A stretch of DNA of 64,000 nucleotides, taken from assembly GCA_051294375.1 (NCBI GenBank), contig CM119268.1, positions 7,774,632 through 7,838,631 of the forward strand, given 5' to 3'. A program made the translations under genes and the position numbers. The stretch is from Paraspadella gotoi. Its lineage: Eukaryota; Chaetognatha. This document shows, in pieces, positions 12,090 through 63,241 of the stretch. How positions within the stretch are numbered: position 1 is the first letter of the stretch; each line of letters starts with the position of its first letter. Under the pieces are notes generated by a model. That model was not told where the DNA came from. It did not search any database and saw only the letters and a program-made list of their open reading frames with translations.

Positions 12090-12716
12090 CTATCGGCCGG
12101 ACGCGTAGACGAATAAAAAAAAATTGAAACAAAAGAGGGAGCGACATGTTAACACGTTTTTTTTTTCCGTTTTAATAAACTGTGGAGGCTTTATCCGCCT
12201 ACCGTATCGTCGCCCCCCATCTTTGCTGCTCCTTTGTTTCCGCTCGCTCTATGTTTAAGTCTTTGCCTCTTTGTGTTTTATATTCCCCCTCGCTCTCCCT
12301 GACGCTCCTTTGCTTTTTGTCCTGGTTAATCCTTTGTTCCTCCGCTAAACGGCGCTTGATGAGTAGAGCCAAAAAAAAAAAGAAAGACGCGGGAAAAAGC
12401 GGAGGAAAAAAGCGAGAAAAAGCGAATAGTGAATCGATTTCGCGGTAAACATGAAAAGTAATTGGCGGAAATTTCGACAAATTTTATTCTTTGGAGATTT
12501 GACGTCAAGGATCGAGAGAGAGAGAGCGAATTTTTGAATTTGAATTTATTCAATGGGGCTGTAGGCACAAAATAAAACAATAAGCCATAAAAAGCTACTT
12601 CATTACATTTAAGTCTACAAATTTAGGCATTCATCATGAAATCTTTCCAATTTACAATTTATGCATGTATTTTCCCTTTGTAAGTAAGAGAGAGTGAGAG
12701 AGAGAAAAGAGAGAAG

Positions 12717-12747
<31 letters not shown>

Positions 12748-13115
12748 GAGAGAGAGAGGAGAAAGAGAGAGAGAGAGGAGAGAGTTGAGAGAGAGAGAGA
12801 GAGAGAGAAAAGTTTTGTGTTTTTTAGAACGTAGAGGGGAAAAAGAGAGTTAAAAACAAAAAAAACGAAACAAAATTAAGAAAACTATTTAGTACTAAAA
12901 TAATAAACGAAAGATTCTTTTCATTCGTCAAAGACAAGAGGTCTTTCTCCCCAATTGAAAATTCGTCTTTCTATGATCTAAATTCTAATTCACTGCTGTG
13001 CAAAATCTCTATCCTTACCTTTTTGAATAAAACTCACCAACGAAAAGGAAAAACTCACCCACTGAAGCAGCGACCGGGAGATCGGAACGGGCAACTGATG
13101 ATTTAGTGCTCAGAG

Positions 13116-13129
13116 GGAGAGAGAGAGAA

Positions 13130-13225
<96 letters not shown>

Positions 13226-13229
13226 GAGA
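13116..13229. repeat. (GA)n microsatellite
   Basis: A GA tract with a few interruptions. The counterpart in the second copy is 26139-26250. Confidence 0.95.
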
Positions 13230-13328
13230 CTATCAAGGGGAGAATATTTGGGAGACGTGCGTTGCATTTTGTTGCATTAGCGGTTTGGAATTTTCGCTGC
13301 CTGCCGCAGGAATAGGGTTTTGGTTTCC

Positions 13329-13330
<2 letters not shown>

Positions 13331-13404
<74 letters not shown>
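13331..13404. repeat. (CT)n microsatellite
   Basis: A pure CT tract. The counterpart at about 26354-26446 is longer, as expected for a microsatellite assembled twice. Confidence 0.96.
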
Positions 13405-13406
<2 letters not shown>

Positions 13407-13714
13407 TCACACCTTCCCCTTTTCACCACTCATCGCCTGTTTCTCGTATGAATTATTCTTTCCACCGGCGCTCTCTTATCTAAACGACATTTAACGCGTC
13501 CCGCCTCGGTCCCTGGAAGAATAACTCAAAAAGGCAAAAAAAAAGAAGGATATGAAACGGGGGGGGGGAAACTGAAAAAAAAAAGCAGCGCGTTAAAATG
13601 AAATGAATGAATAAATGAGGGTGTAAAGGAATTTAAGGCCCTCCTAACAGAGGTGACAGAAGAGGGCGTGTTGGCCAACAGTGGATGGTATTGGTTAAAA
13701 TAGTTTGGTTAAAA

Positions 13715-13925
13715 TCAGCTCGTCCCATTGGCTTGGACAGCTAAGTACGTACTCGTTCACCAACCGTGAGTTCCGGGTTCAATACCCTCACGGTCACGCT
13801 GTTTAAAGTGTGATGGTGTTGGCATAAACACGCAAGTTACATGGGGTGGTCACTGCAGGTCCAAAGACTTAAGCGCCAGCTGTCCTGAGATGCCTCACAC
13901 CCAAGGCATCACAAATTTCCCCCCG
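13715..13925 (+). mobile_element. tRNA-derived SINE-like element
   Basis: A T-arm-like hairpin, CCGTGAGTTCC then GGGTTCAATACC then CTCACGG, contains a good polymerase III B box (GGTTCAATACC). A conserved tail about 130 bp long follows. The 5' part is a poor tRNA, as expected of a SINE. The same element appears in the second copy (about 26750-26960) and inverted and noisy at about 21900-22150, but these all come from the duplication, so genomic copy number is unknown. Confidence 0.45.
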
Positions 13926-14264
13926 TTGCCATAGTATCTTATTTTGGAAAAACATTTTGGGGTTGGAGACAGGCAGGTTTGTCAACAGTTAATGGAGGAA
14001 TTGCGCGGTTTTTTTTTCTTTGCGATGAAACGATAAAGTTCATAGAGTTAGAGGGGATATAAAATTAGTTCTTAACAATTTTGAAAACATAAATTCTCTC
14101 TCTGCTTTTCCTAATCTTTAGTTCATAAATCAACCTAGATTTTCAACCGATATAATCCTTGCGACCGATGGTGCAAAGCTTGTCGATATTCGGGATAACT
14201 TCACCACCATAAACAAATTTCATCGGTCGAAAAGGCTTTTGGAGCGATTACTATCTGGTCCAGG

Positions 14265-14333
14265 CTATTTTACCCAATCAGAAAGAGAGATCGTCAGCCA
14301 ATCAGAACCGCTTGACCTACTTTTTTTTCAAAG
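14265..14333 (+). promoter_or_regulatory. CCAAT-box promoter-like region
   Basis: Two CCAATCAG motifs (14274 and 14298) lie 24 bp apart, about 35-60 bp upstream of an ATG in a CAAAGATGGCC context. The spacing and sequence suit NF-Y sites followed by a YY1-like initiator (AAGATGGC). The same block is at about 27306-27368 in the second copy. Confidence 0.4.
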
Positions 14334-14395
14334 ATGGCCGACGTGCATCTGCGGGACGGACAGAGGACGAACGGAGGTCACTCAATGTATGTGTG

Positions 14396-14396
<1 letters not shown>
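14334..14396 (+). CDS. Candidate first exon of an unidentified transcript
   Basis: An ATG overlaps the YY1-like motif and opens 20 codons plus 2 nt up to a GTATGTG donor, followed at once by a GA microsatellite. The peptide (starting M-A-D-V-H-L) is hydrophilic and shows no signal peptide. It exits in phase 2, so it cannot splice directly to the first secure Lar exon, which needs phase 1. It could be a non-Lar transcript, a 5' UTR exon or chance. Confidence 0.25.

Positions 14397-14398
<2 letters not shown>

Positions 14399-14480
<82 letters not shown>
14399..14480. repeat. (GA)n microsatellite
   Basis: A pure GA tract of about 80 bp. Confidence 0.97.
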
Positions 14481-14482
<2 letters not shown>

Positions 14483-15459
14483 TTCGGTCAAAACCGAGAT
14501 ATCGATTTTTTCCTTACCTCAGCAATATATTTTTGCCGTTGGCCGCCAAAACTCGTTTCATGATTTCCGATGAAAGCCGAATTCGTATGAATTATGTCTT
14601 CCAGGTTCAGTTAACTAACGCTATTTAGTCAATTATTAAATAGTAAAAGAATTCCAGAGTTAACATTAAAATCTCTATCGAAGTACCGATTAAGAAAGAC
14701 TAAATCTGTCGGGCGGTTGCACTTTAATCGATGAATGTTTTTCCCTCGTCCCCAATAAACGTCATTTTAATCTCAATAAACGGGCACCGAATTAATTTTC
14801 TAATCGTTTTTTAATTCGATCCTAAATGAATCGAAATAATTTTTTAAGTATCAATTAAGTTGGGTGACGAGTCGGGAGAAAAAAGTCGTTAGCGGTTCAC
14901 CTCTGAAAAAGTCGCGTGTTTAGAGGCTTTTTGATTCTCTCGTCCGAAGGGGGAAAGAAAATTTATGAGTTGGGATAGTAAATCCGACTTATAGGACTTG
15001 GCAGTTTCGAGTAATATTTTTACTAGACGGCTTCGCAAGGAAAACAACCCGCGACTTAAGTGCCACAAAATTCCACTCTGGGGTTTTTTTTTTTTATGCC
15101 GATCGATACGACGCGCCTTTTAAACTTTATCTCTTTATTTTTTTTCATTCTCCCTGCCCTTCCCTCTTTTTCGTGCTCTTTTCAAACCCACCGTCCCATC
15201 CTCTTCCATTTTATAATTCTATCTTTCTGGTCACCTCATTTTTTTAAAATCTATTTTTCTACCTCCCGCTCTGTTTTTTTTTTATTCTTGCATTTGGTAA
15301 AATTTTTATCACTTTTCTCTTTCTTATTTATTTTTTCTTCTTCTTTTTCATCTTAATTTTGCCATTTTCTCTCGTTCCCGTTTCATTCTTCACTCGTCCT
15401 TTGCGTTTGTCCATCTGTCCCTCTCTTTCTTCTCGTAATAATTCTTTCCAATTCTTTGC

Positions 15460-15670
15460 GTCATTCGCCCTTCCTCCCTCCCTCCCTTCCTCTCTCTCAT
15501 TCCTTTCCTCCCTCCCTTCCTCTCCTCTCATTCCTTTCCTCCCTCCCTCCTCTCCTCTCTCCCTCCCCTTCTCTTTCCTTCCTCCTCCCTCCCTTCTCTC
15601 TCTCGTTCCTTTCCTCCGTCCCTCCCTCCCTCCTTCCTCTCTCTCATTCCCTTCCTCCCTCCCTCCCTCG
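15460..15670. repeat. Pyrimidine-rich (TCCC/CTCT)n minisatellite
   Basis: Repeats of CCTCCCTCCCTTCCTCTCTCTCATTCCTTT with variation. The copy at 28512-28770 has more units. Confidence 0.85.
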
Positions 15671-15774
15671 ATTCTTTGTTTTCCAAATGTCATGGCCATC
15701 GTTTTCGAGTAGACAGAGGACGTTTCTTCAGTGAGTATTGCCAACGACGAAAATGCGAGCTCAAGACCGGGGAA

Positions 15775-15854
15775 AGAAAAGAAAGAAAGAAAAAGAAGAA
15801 GAAACAAAGAAAGAAAGAAAAAAAATAAGCTAAAAGAGAAAAAAAAAAAAGAAA

Positions 15855-15887
<33 letters not shown>

Positions 15888-15889
15888 AG

Positions 15890-15932
<43 letters not shown>

Positions 15933-15955
15933 AAAGAAAGAAAGAATGAAAAAAA
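15775..15955. repeat. (GAAA)n microsatellite
   Basis: A GAAA tetranucleotide tract with interruptions. The counterpart in the second copy is 28870-29060. Confidence 0.92.
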
Positions 15956-16261
15956 GAGAGAGAGAAAAGAAAACAACAACGAAAAAAAAAGGAGAACAAT
16001 ATGAAAAAAGATATTAAACATATTACAAAAAAAGTATAATTTTGCACCGAAGGCTCCCAAGATCACCCGCCATGTTTGTCCCGTTATATCAACGCGGTTC
16101 ACGTCAAATGTTAGCTAAATGTCTCCCTGTCAATTGAACGCCATTTCACTCCAACTTGCAAATTAGAACCAAACGCTCACTCATCTTCTCAAACTGCTGA
16201 ATTTATGAAGTACATTTGTATGAGCTTTAAGAATTACGCTACACATTTAACTAGTATTTTC

Positions 16262-16420
16262 GTTACTATTACGGCCATTGGTGCCGGAGGCAAGTCATTC
16301 GCCTCCCAACCCAAAGTCCGGGGTTCAGCCCGGTGATCGCCTAGCAATTAAGTGGACGGGGCGCTTAACACGCCTGTAACATGGTGTTACATGCCTGATA
16401 CGAAGCTCAGGGACTGCTTA
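16262..16420 (+). mobile_element. tRNA-Gly-like SINE head
   Basis: TCGCCTCCCAAC, then CCGGGGTTC(C)AGCCCGG, resembles the anticodon arm and T-arm of a tRNA-Gly(CCC), with the B box embedded. The left half lacks a clean acceptor stem, so this is not a functional tRNA gene. The second copy (about 29387-29540) has the fuller form of the T-arm. It is probably a SINE head. Confidence 0.4.
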
Positions 16421-16732
16421 TATTGAAAGGTTCTGTCACTAACACATAACAATTATCATTGTCTCTTCACTATTTAAATACAATTTTGTCTCAAAATTTT
16501 TTTACTTTAAATATTTTTTCCTTTTTTTTTCAGAACCCCCGTTATCACTTCGCATCCACAGGACGAACGAAGACACAGTAACTGTTGGCATTGGAGTTTG
16601 AAAGTTTGATTCCTGAGAATCATTCTTGTCGATAGTGAAGTTGTTAATAACGTTAGATTATGACAACGACAAAACGAACCGATACCGAGACAACGACAAT
16701 GCAATCACCCATCCCTCCTCACTCACTCCCAG

Positions 16733-16857
16733 GCGTGGCAGGCGGATCGTGAGCTTCTTCTAGTCAGGCCGAAGGCCATCCGCCTCCCTACATCGAGTGG
16801 AGTGCGAAACGGGAAGAGAAAGTCAAGAGCCAACGATACATGATTATCGAGATAGAG
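16733..16857 (+). pseudogene. Noisy copy of Lar Ig1 exon (artefact)
   Basis: It aligns with 29839-29961 but has several single-base insertions that break the frame. It is interpreted as uncorrected read sequence, not a biological pseudogene, because intron sequence on both sides degrades in the same way. Confidence 0.7.
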
Positions 16858-18287
16858 GCTAGAAGGTGACGTATTAGGTAGTGCTTAAGCTGGGGCCGCG
16901 CGCAATTGTGGGCCGGTGGCAGAGTTCACGCATAGGGTGGTTGGCCTAGGTGGAAACCGCACGATGTTTGGGTTATTTCGCGTTCTCGGTGGTATACAGT
17001 TGATCAGTCCATACGGGATGTGAGAGGATTCAGTAAAATAGTTAAGGATTAGCAGGATATATTATTTATAGGTTACCATTTCTTGAGATACATATATATG
17101 TTATTATAAATAACTACGAGATATAGATCTATGTATTCGTATGATAGTTAGTGGACATAGACTTTCGCAAAATATTACGAGTCCTAGGATAAGCTTAACC
17201 GTATCCAGGCCTGTAAAAAGAAAATTACGGTCCCCGTGTAATGCGCCCTGCACCACTTCTAATTGCAGGGATCTACCGGTCTGGATACACACCGGAACTT
17301 TATGAGTTGGAGGCAAGAAATACCTTGCCTCCGCCCAATGGCCGGAATAAAGATAACCCGAAGAGAGTCTTAGTAAATGTTGTAGCGAATTCATTGTAAA
17401 ATGGACCTCATATACAATATGTTAACGTCCATAATCATTCACAGCAAGACATATTTGAGAAGAAGGTGGAGCGTTTGGGTTCTAATTTGAGCAAGCTATG
17501 GAGTGAAATGGCGTTCAATTTGACCCAGAGGAGATCAATTTTAGCTAGCATTGTAAACGTGGAAACCGCGTTGATAAACGGAGACATAACATGGCGGATA
17601 GATCTTGGGAAGCTACTATTCGATGCAAATTATAGCATAGTTGTATTTAGTAGATAGATATGATATTAGACTACGTAGCGTATTGCTCCCTATTTTCATA
17701 TTGTCTCCTTTTATTAGAAAAGCAAAGTAATCGTTGACAAATCTGAGCGTCGGTATAATGGTGCGCGATCGTGTCTTTCTTCTTCCTTCTCTCCGGCTCT
17801 TTTATTATTCATATCATTTTCTCTCAGGTTTTTTCGTTTCATTTCCTTAGCCCCCCATTGTGATCTCGTCATGTCATTTCTTCCTCAGTCATTTATTTTA
17901 AGTTCGTTCAGTCTCTAATGTATTCTTACTTGTGTTTTTTCTGTTTTCTTTCTCGGTCTGCAAATATTTTTCTTTCTTTTCTTTATAGTTCCATCCTTTT
18001 TTCTTCTCTTCATTCTTTCCTGTTACTTTCTTTACTGACCTATTCATACATTATTGTATCTTACATCAAATTAGTTAGCTTATTATTATTTTTTTAATTT
18101 TGCCTCGTGGCGATTTGTGCTTTCTTTCTTCTTTCTTCGTGGTCTTTTCTTTACCTGTTTTTCAACTTATGTTACCTATTTCTCTCCCTCTCCAGCTTAC
18201 TTCTCCATTTTATACCCCGGTCACTCTATTGCACTTATTTCGTTTTCTCTTTCTGCGTTTATTCCCCGTTTTGTAACTCCCTTCCAG

Positions 18288-18367
18288 GCGTTCCATCCTC
18301 CGCATCGACGCCTGCTGCGGTCGGGTGCGACCGCACGAGGCCGCGTACGAATGACTCGACGACAATG
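18288..18367 (+). pseudogene. Noisy copy of Lar Ig1 second exon (artefact)
   Basis: It aligns with 30697-30771, acceptor and donor included, with extra bases that destroy the frame. Confidence 0.7.
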
Positions 18368-18568
18368 GTAAGTCGTGCTTCCAATCATATTTTTCCTCCC
18401 CCGCCCAACGGCCCCACACTTGCACACGCCATTTTACTATCCGGCTCCCGTTCACTTGAGTCTATCCCTATTCGTCGACCACTGCATCTGTGCCATAACC
18501 GAATAACGCTCATCTTTCCCTGGTCCTTAAAACGAACCAATCACACGCAATGCTGACGGACCATGCCA

Positions 18569-18757
18569 GGGGATGCGGGGAAACCCCGCCAGTCCTCGTC
18601 GGCCGCCTTAACAATCCTCACGAGGGCAGAGACGATGGGACATGCCCGACGAATCTTGTCCCGAAATCCTGCAGCATGCGCGGAGCTTGAGGGAGGCGGT
18701 GGAGAAGGGAAGGAGAGAGCCATCATGGCTGGCGGGTTACGGGCAAGAGGGGTGTAA
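18569..18757 (+). pseudogene. Noisy copy of Lar third exon (artefact)
   Basis: It aligns with 30917-31062 (Ser-Ser-Ala-Ala-Leu-Thr-Ile-Leu is still readable) but is longer and frame-broken. Confidence 0.65.
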
Positions 18758-20733
18758 CGGTGTTTGGAGGAATAGTTGAATGCTTTCATGTCCTAGAGTA
18801 AGCGTAGTGAATATAGGAAGAGGATTGTGGTGAGTGCGCTGTTTCTAATAGGAATGAGAGAGAGGAAGTGGAGGAGGTTTGAGGTAAATGAGGTACCTAT
18901 GAGAGAGTGTGAATAGGGAGGGAAGGAAGAGAAAAAGGGAGAGAGATTAGAAAGAAATGAGAAGTATTCGTGAGAAACCTCGATTCAAAGCTTCTTATCT
19001 TCTGCATGTAATATCTAAAATCTTTGACGTTTTTACTAATTCGTTTCTTAGTTGCTTTCTTTCTTTCTTTCTTTCTTATCATTGGTCTTTCTTGATCTTG
19101 TCGGTTTCTTATCTTTCTTCGTTGTCTTTCAGGTTTCTTTCTTATCATGTCTGTGGTTATTTTCCCGTTCCGCGCGTCTAAATATTAGAGAAAAGGCAAA
19201 CCGGTTCAATCATGCTCTGCTACGGCGCGGTAACTCCTTTCTTTTTTTTTACATTTTATTGTTTCTTGTCCTTCTTTTTTTTTTTCTATCCTTCTAGTCC
19301 ACGTAAATATTCGATAAAAGGCAGGTACAGAACTCGCACGATACGAGTTTGTTCTCGGAGGTCAGCTAAAGTGGGTGAGGGAGGACAGGGCGACACTGCG
19401 CAAAAGAATTGGAAATAGTAATTGTAATTATAAAATCGTCAGAAGAAAGATGTAGGGACATCAGATCGATCATAACCTGCAAATGGATCGTTAGTGAAGT
19501 AATGAAATTCGTCCCGGAACGAAGAAGAAAATGGCCAAAATTATTAAGTATGAAATATCACGAAGCGTAAAACTATAAATACTTAGCACAAGTAGAAACA
19601 CAGTCTCTCCCTGACAGCACTAAAACTCCATTCTTTACCCTCAAACATCACTTCCGCCTGCCCACTATGCCTATTACACCTATAACACAAACTAGCACCA
19701 GAAAGTTTTTATAACCCACAGAAGCTCGTAACGGAATAAAGTGATTTAATAGTTATGATTGTTGAATATGATTTGATAGATTTTTCAACGAAACGAGGTC
19801 AGAAACATGAACCCGTTTAGTGTGACCAACGAAAGAATATATTGAGGGATGGGAGAGTGGGGTTTTGAAAAAGAAGCCCACATCTGAAAAGAAGAGGAAG
19901 GGCCAGAGACATGAATGATTAAGTTAAGGGCGGGCGTCAGTTATCGGCGCATAAGAAAAACAGGTGGAATTTTTGTGGCCCTTTAGTTGCCGGGTTGTTA
20001 TTCTTGCCGAAGGCGTCTAAGTAATTATTACTCGAAAACTGAAGTTCCCTATAAGTCGGATTGCTATCCCCAACTCATAAGATTTATCTTCCCCTTCGGG
20101 GACGGGATAAGCCTCTAGACATCCCGCGACTTTTTCAGAAGGAACCGCTAACGCATTATACTTTTTCCCGACATGTCACCCAACTTAATTGATACTTAAA
20201 ATATTTGATTCATTTGGGACGGGATTAAAAAAAACGAGTTAGAAAATATCGGTGCCCAGTTATGAGATTAATGACGTTTTTGGGGAGGCGAGGGAAAAAC
20301 ATTCACGATTAAAGTGCACCGCCGACAGATTTAGTATCCTATCTTAACGGTACTAAATCGATAGAGATATTAATGTTAACTCTGGATCTTACTATTTATA
20401 ATTGACTATAGCGTTAGTTAAACTGACACTGGAAGATAAATCCATACGAATTCGGCTTTCATACGTGATCCATAGAAAACAGATTTCTGGCGGCCAAACG
20501 GCAAAAATCTATTGCTGAGGTAAGGAAAAATCGATATTCGGTTTTGACCGAAGCTCTCTCTCTTACACTTCTCTCTCTCTCTCTTACTCTCTTGCTACTC
20601 TTCCTCCACTCTCTCCTCTTCTCTCCCTTCTCTCACACCCGTAATACTTAACGATTCCACTCCATCTCTCCAACCACTACCGCCCCCCCAATTCTCACTC
20701 GTTCACTCTGGCCTCCCCGCCCTCCGTGGACAG

Positions 20734-20828
20734 GGTTCTCCCGCGCCGTCAGGTGTATTGGCTGAAGGACTTCATTACCGGCTGGTTATCCCGATCCGCA
20801 CCCTAGATTGCATGTCTTGGACTTCACG
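20734..20828 (+). pseudogene. Noisy copy of Lar fourth exon (artefact)
   Basis: It aligns with 31807-31894. Insertions break the frame, though the flanking ACAG and GTATGAG splice sites remain. Confidence 0.7.
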
Positions 20829-22454
20829 GTATGAGAGGTAATAAGAGATGTCCGACTCAGCACTCCTCGCCTCGCCTTTCTTCGATTTCTCGCTCTGACT
20901 GGGGGAGAGTTCGAGAATGTCGCCGCAATGATGTACGACGACGACGATGACGACGCACGACGACGACGATGAAGACCGACGTGCTTGACAGTGGATTGAT
21001 TCCACGAGATTGACGGCAGAAATGGTGATTTGGTCGTGGCCCGATGACTTCAACGTCATTCCTTAGACATTGATGCATTTGAGAAATCGAGTGTGAACGA
21101 ACTGTTTATCTATAGGTTCTCGGTACTAAGATCAGAAATTTACTAGACTTACATTAGACATAAACTGCTGAGAGACTTCATTTCTATAAACATATGAGAT
21201 TAGGTTATCGTAAGCAGTTATCAGGATTCTTCTTCCGACGATACTTCAACATTTCAGGACTGCCGTACGACTGATATCTTAGGAATATAGGAGAGAATAA
21301 AAACTAATAGAGCCGAACTTTTGACATGAAACGGACTGACATCAAGACACAGTTATGATGTGAACTAGAGAATAGAAATAAACGGGCTTGACGAAATAGA
21401 CCCGATGATCGCATAATCTTGGCGGAGGACGACGGGCGCCAGCTTGACGACGAAATCTGACGTGCACTGTAGGAGAGATACGGACGACGAGTTCGACGAG
21501 ACTGATCGACGACGATCGCTAGCACCGGTAAGAATAGCAACTCAGCACACAACAAGCTAAATTCAAGGGATTACGAGGCTCACTCTTGTGCTAGAGTCAT
21601 GGTTTTTTTCAGTAATCTAATCGGGTGTATACGTTGATTCTCTCAATCGGTTCTGTCAATATCCGTAGTGCTTTTGCATTCTTCTATTGACTAAATGCAT
21701 TTACGAAACACGCAAGAGATCGACATTATCTCTTCTTCAAAATTCTGTTCAAGACACTATCTTATACGTCCCTCTAACCATTACTGAACTTCCTTGCGTT
21801 TCAAATTCCGCAAGAAAAAACCGCGCAATCTGCCCTGTCCATTAACTGTTCGACAAACTCCTGCTGTCTCTCAGACCAATGTTTTTCCAAAAATAAGATA
21901 CATGGCAACGGGGGGGAAATTTGGTGATGCTTGGGTGTTGAGGCCATCCAGGACAGCTGGCGCCTTAATTCTTTGGACGCTGCAGTGCACCTGTAAACTT
22001 GCGTGTTTATGCCTACACCATCACCACCTTTAAACCAGCGTGGACGTGAGGGTATTGAACCCGAACTCACGTGGTGAAAGAGTACATGTACTCTAAGCTG
22101 TCCAAGCCTGGGACGAAGCTGATTTAACCAAAACTATTTAACCAATACCACCATGAGGCAACACCCCTCTTCCTGGTCACCTCTGTTAGGAGGGGCCTTA
22201 AATTCCTTTACACCCTCACTTATTCATTCATTCATTTTAACGCGCTGCTTTTTTTTTCAGTTTCCCCCGTTTTCATACTCCTTCTTTTTTTTTTCTGCCC
22301 TTTGAGTTTATTCTTCCAGGGATCCGAGGCGGGACGCGTTAAATGTCGTTTTAGATCACGAGAGCGCGCCGGTGGAAGAACTAATTCAGACGAGAAACAG
22401 GCGAGAGTCGGTGAAAAGGGAAGGTGTGTGAGAGTAGAGAGAGAGAGAGAGTCC

Positions 22455-22485
<31 letters not shown>

Positions 22486-24809
22486 TGAACGAGGACGAGA
22501 AGAGAGAGACACACGAAACCAATCACCCTATTCCTGCGGCAGGCAAAAGCGAAAAATTCCAAACCGCTAATGCAACAAAATGCAACGCACGTCTCTCCAA
22601 CATATTCTCCCTTTGAATAGTTCCTTCTCGTTTTCATCCTTCTCTCTCTCTTCTCTTCTCTCTCCTCTTCCCGTCTATCACCCTCTCTCCATCTTCATCG
22701 TCTCTCTCTCTTCTCTTTTCTCTCTCTCTCTCATCTTCTCCTCTCTCTTCCTGCTTCGCAGCACTAAATCATCAGTTCCTCGCCCGTCATTCCGATCTCT
22801 CCGGTCCGCTGCTGTCTCAGTGGTGAGTTTTACCTTCTCGCTTGGGAGTTTTAATCTCAAGGCTAAGGATCAGTAGTATTTTGCCACAGCTCAGTGAATT
22901 TCACGAATTTAGATCATAGAAGCCGACTACTTTTTCCATCAATTTCGGAGGAGAAAGCCTCTTGGTCCTTTTCTGCTCCGTCTCAAATGACAACAGAATT
23001 CCTTTCGTTTAGTTTTTTCTCTCTAGGTACTACAATAAGTCTTTTTCAATTTTGTTCTCTGTTGGGTATCTTCTTTTTTTTTTTTTTTTTTTTTCGTTTA
23101 TACTTTTTTTTGTTCTCTTTTCTCTTTTTTTTTTTTTCTCTTTTTGTCTTTTTTTTTCTTTTTCCTATCTCTTTCGTTTTCTTCTTTCTCTTTTCTGCTC
23201 TTCTTTTTTTACTTTCTTTTCATGTTTTCTTTACTCTTTTTTCTTTTTTCTCTATCTCTCCTATTCTCTTTTTTGTTTTAACTGTCCTTCTCCTCGTCCT
23301 CCTATTCTCTGAGAAGTCTCCCTCTTTTTTCCACCCTCTACGCTCGTCTCAAAACACATCCATTAACTCTTCCGCTCATTAACTCCTCCACCTCTCTTCG
23401 TATCCTTCAGATAATCCTTTTCTCACTCTATTCTCTCCTATTTTTTTCCCATCACTCCTCCTTCACATTGTCCCTAGTTCTCTTCCCTTCACCTTCTCAT
23501 TTCTTCGATTCTTCGTCTGCTCTCCCGTTCTACTCCCCTGTGCTGTTTCACCTTGCTTTGTTGATCCTATCACTAACTCCGGTTCCTTTCCCGGTTTTTT
23601 TTATACCATCTTTTTTTTCATTTCTTTCGCTCTGTCGATCCGACCATTTGCGACTCGCCTCTCGCAATTCTCTCCAGCCTCTCTCTCCCTATTTCTCTCT
23701 TCACCACGTTTCCCTTTTCCTTCACTCTCCTGCTCGCCTCGCCGCCTACTCTCATCTCCGACCTCCTTGCCTCCACCCCCATCTCCTCTCTCCCACCTTC
23801 CTCTTCTCTGAGTTCACTCCCCCATCTCCTATACTTCTTTCCTCAGTCCGCTTCTCCTTCCCACATATCAGTCGTAACTCTCATCTCCCGCGCCGCGCCT
23901 CCCTCATCCAGTTCGTTCCGTCCTATGCTCGCTTTTCTTTTCTCTCTCTCGCCCTCACCTCTTCTCAAGGCTTCTTATCTTCTTTTTCCCTCCTTCTTCT
24001 CACTCTCTTGTCTCTTCCACTTCCCCTTCTTTTACCCTTCTTTTTTTTTTTTTATTTTTTTTTTTTTTTTTTTTTTTTTCTTTCTTCCTCTTTTCTTCTC
24101 CTTTCTATTCTTGTACATCAATGTCTTCTTGTTTCTCTCTCTCTAGTCTTCTCATATTCCAGTTTCGACAATATCGGTGCTGCCGTGTGTCTATTTCCTA
24201 TCCCCGACTCTCGAACGGCTTCTGATGAATTTCTTTCTCAGCAGATTCGCTCTCTCAGTTTTAAATTTCGTGGACTTTTTTTTTATATTTTTTTTTCGTG
24301 AAAGGGGGTGTTCGTTAGGATCTCGCGCGATTCCTGCTAATGCACGGTTCTCTCTTGCGCCGTAAAATCCATTTACGAAACAATAATCTCAAAAATGCAA
24401 AAGTGATGCAGCTTATTTTCACTCTCCCCCTATATTTATTTAAAGGCACACTTTACGCTCTCTAAGTCAGTTTCATTATTTTTTCACTTTTTTTACATTA
24501 TTTTTCCCCTCGAGTATGATTTTTATTACTTCGAGTTTATATTTCCATCACTTCTACATCTGGACTTCGCTCGAGCGTCGATCTCGAAGGCGAAAGCGTA
24601 AGAGTAGATTCGATCGAGGAGAGAGGGTAAGACGCAGAAAAATGCGAGGGACAAGTTTTGGAGCGTAGGTTCTGGAAACTCGGGTCCATGGAAATAGTTG
24701 GAATCGATGCATAGAAAAAATGGGTATACGTAGGGAATAAAGAAGGTTTTGAAAGTTAAGTGGTCACGTTAAATAAGATCGGAGGATCGGTCTTAATGGT
24801 CGAAATCTT

Positions 24810-24834
24810 NNNNNNNNNNNNNNNNNNNNNNNNN
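24810..24834. other. Assembly gap, 25 Ns
   Basis: A run of exactly 25 Ns. The sequence just after it matches 11832 onward, so the gap joins two overlapping extensions of the same locus. Confidence 0.99.

Positions 24835-63241
<38,407 letters not shown>

Larger units (their letters stand above)
11832..16530. repeat. Duplicated segment, copy 1 (probable assembly duplication)
   Basis: This segment matches 24835-29650 along its whole length in the same order, with only scattered single-base indels and differences in microsatellite length. The second copy starts directly after the run of Ns. Copy 1 keeps an open frame in the TLC-like exon a, while copy 2 is frameshifted there. It is most likely one genomic locus assembled twice. 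Confidence 0.85.
16535..24809. other. Error-rich gap-filling sequence (assembly artefact)
   Basis: From about 16535 the sequence becomes an insertion-rich, noisy copy of 29650-33150. It carries broken versions of the first five Lar exons near 16533-16579, 16733-16857, 18288-18367, 18569-18757 and 20734-20828. Two segments are instead noisy reverse complements of the neighbouring locus: about 19940-20560 matches 15090-14480, and about 21815-23070 matches 14022-12860. No gene in this block should be annotated. Confidence 0.8.

Noticed and set aside
16262-16420. A functional tRNA-Gly gene
   Set aside because: The anticodon and T-arm are recognisable, but the acceptor stem and D-arm do not pair.
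18107-18757. Several 60-150 codon ORFs in the 16.5-24.8 kb block
   Set aside because: The block is error-rich filler. Apparent frames arise from insertions into real exons and introns.
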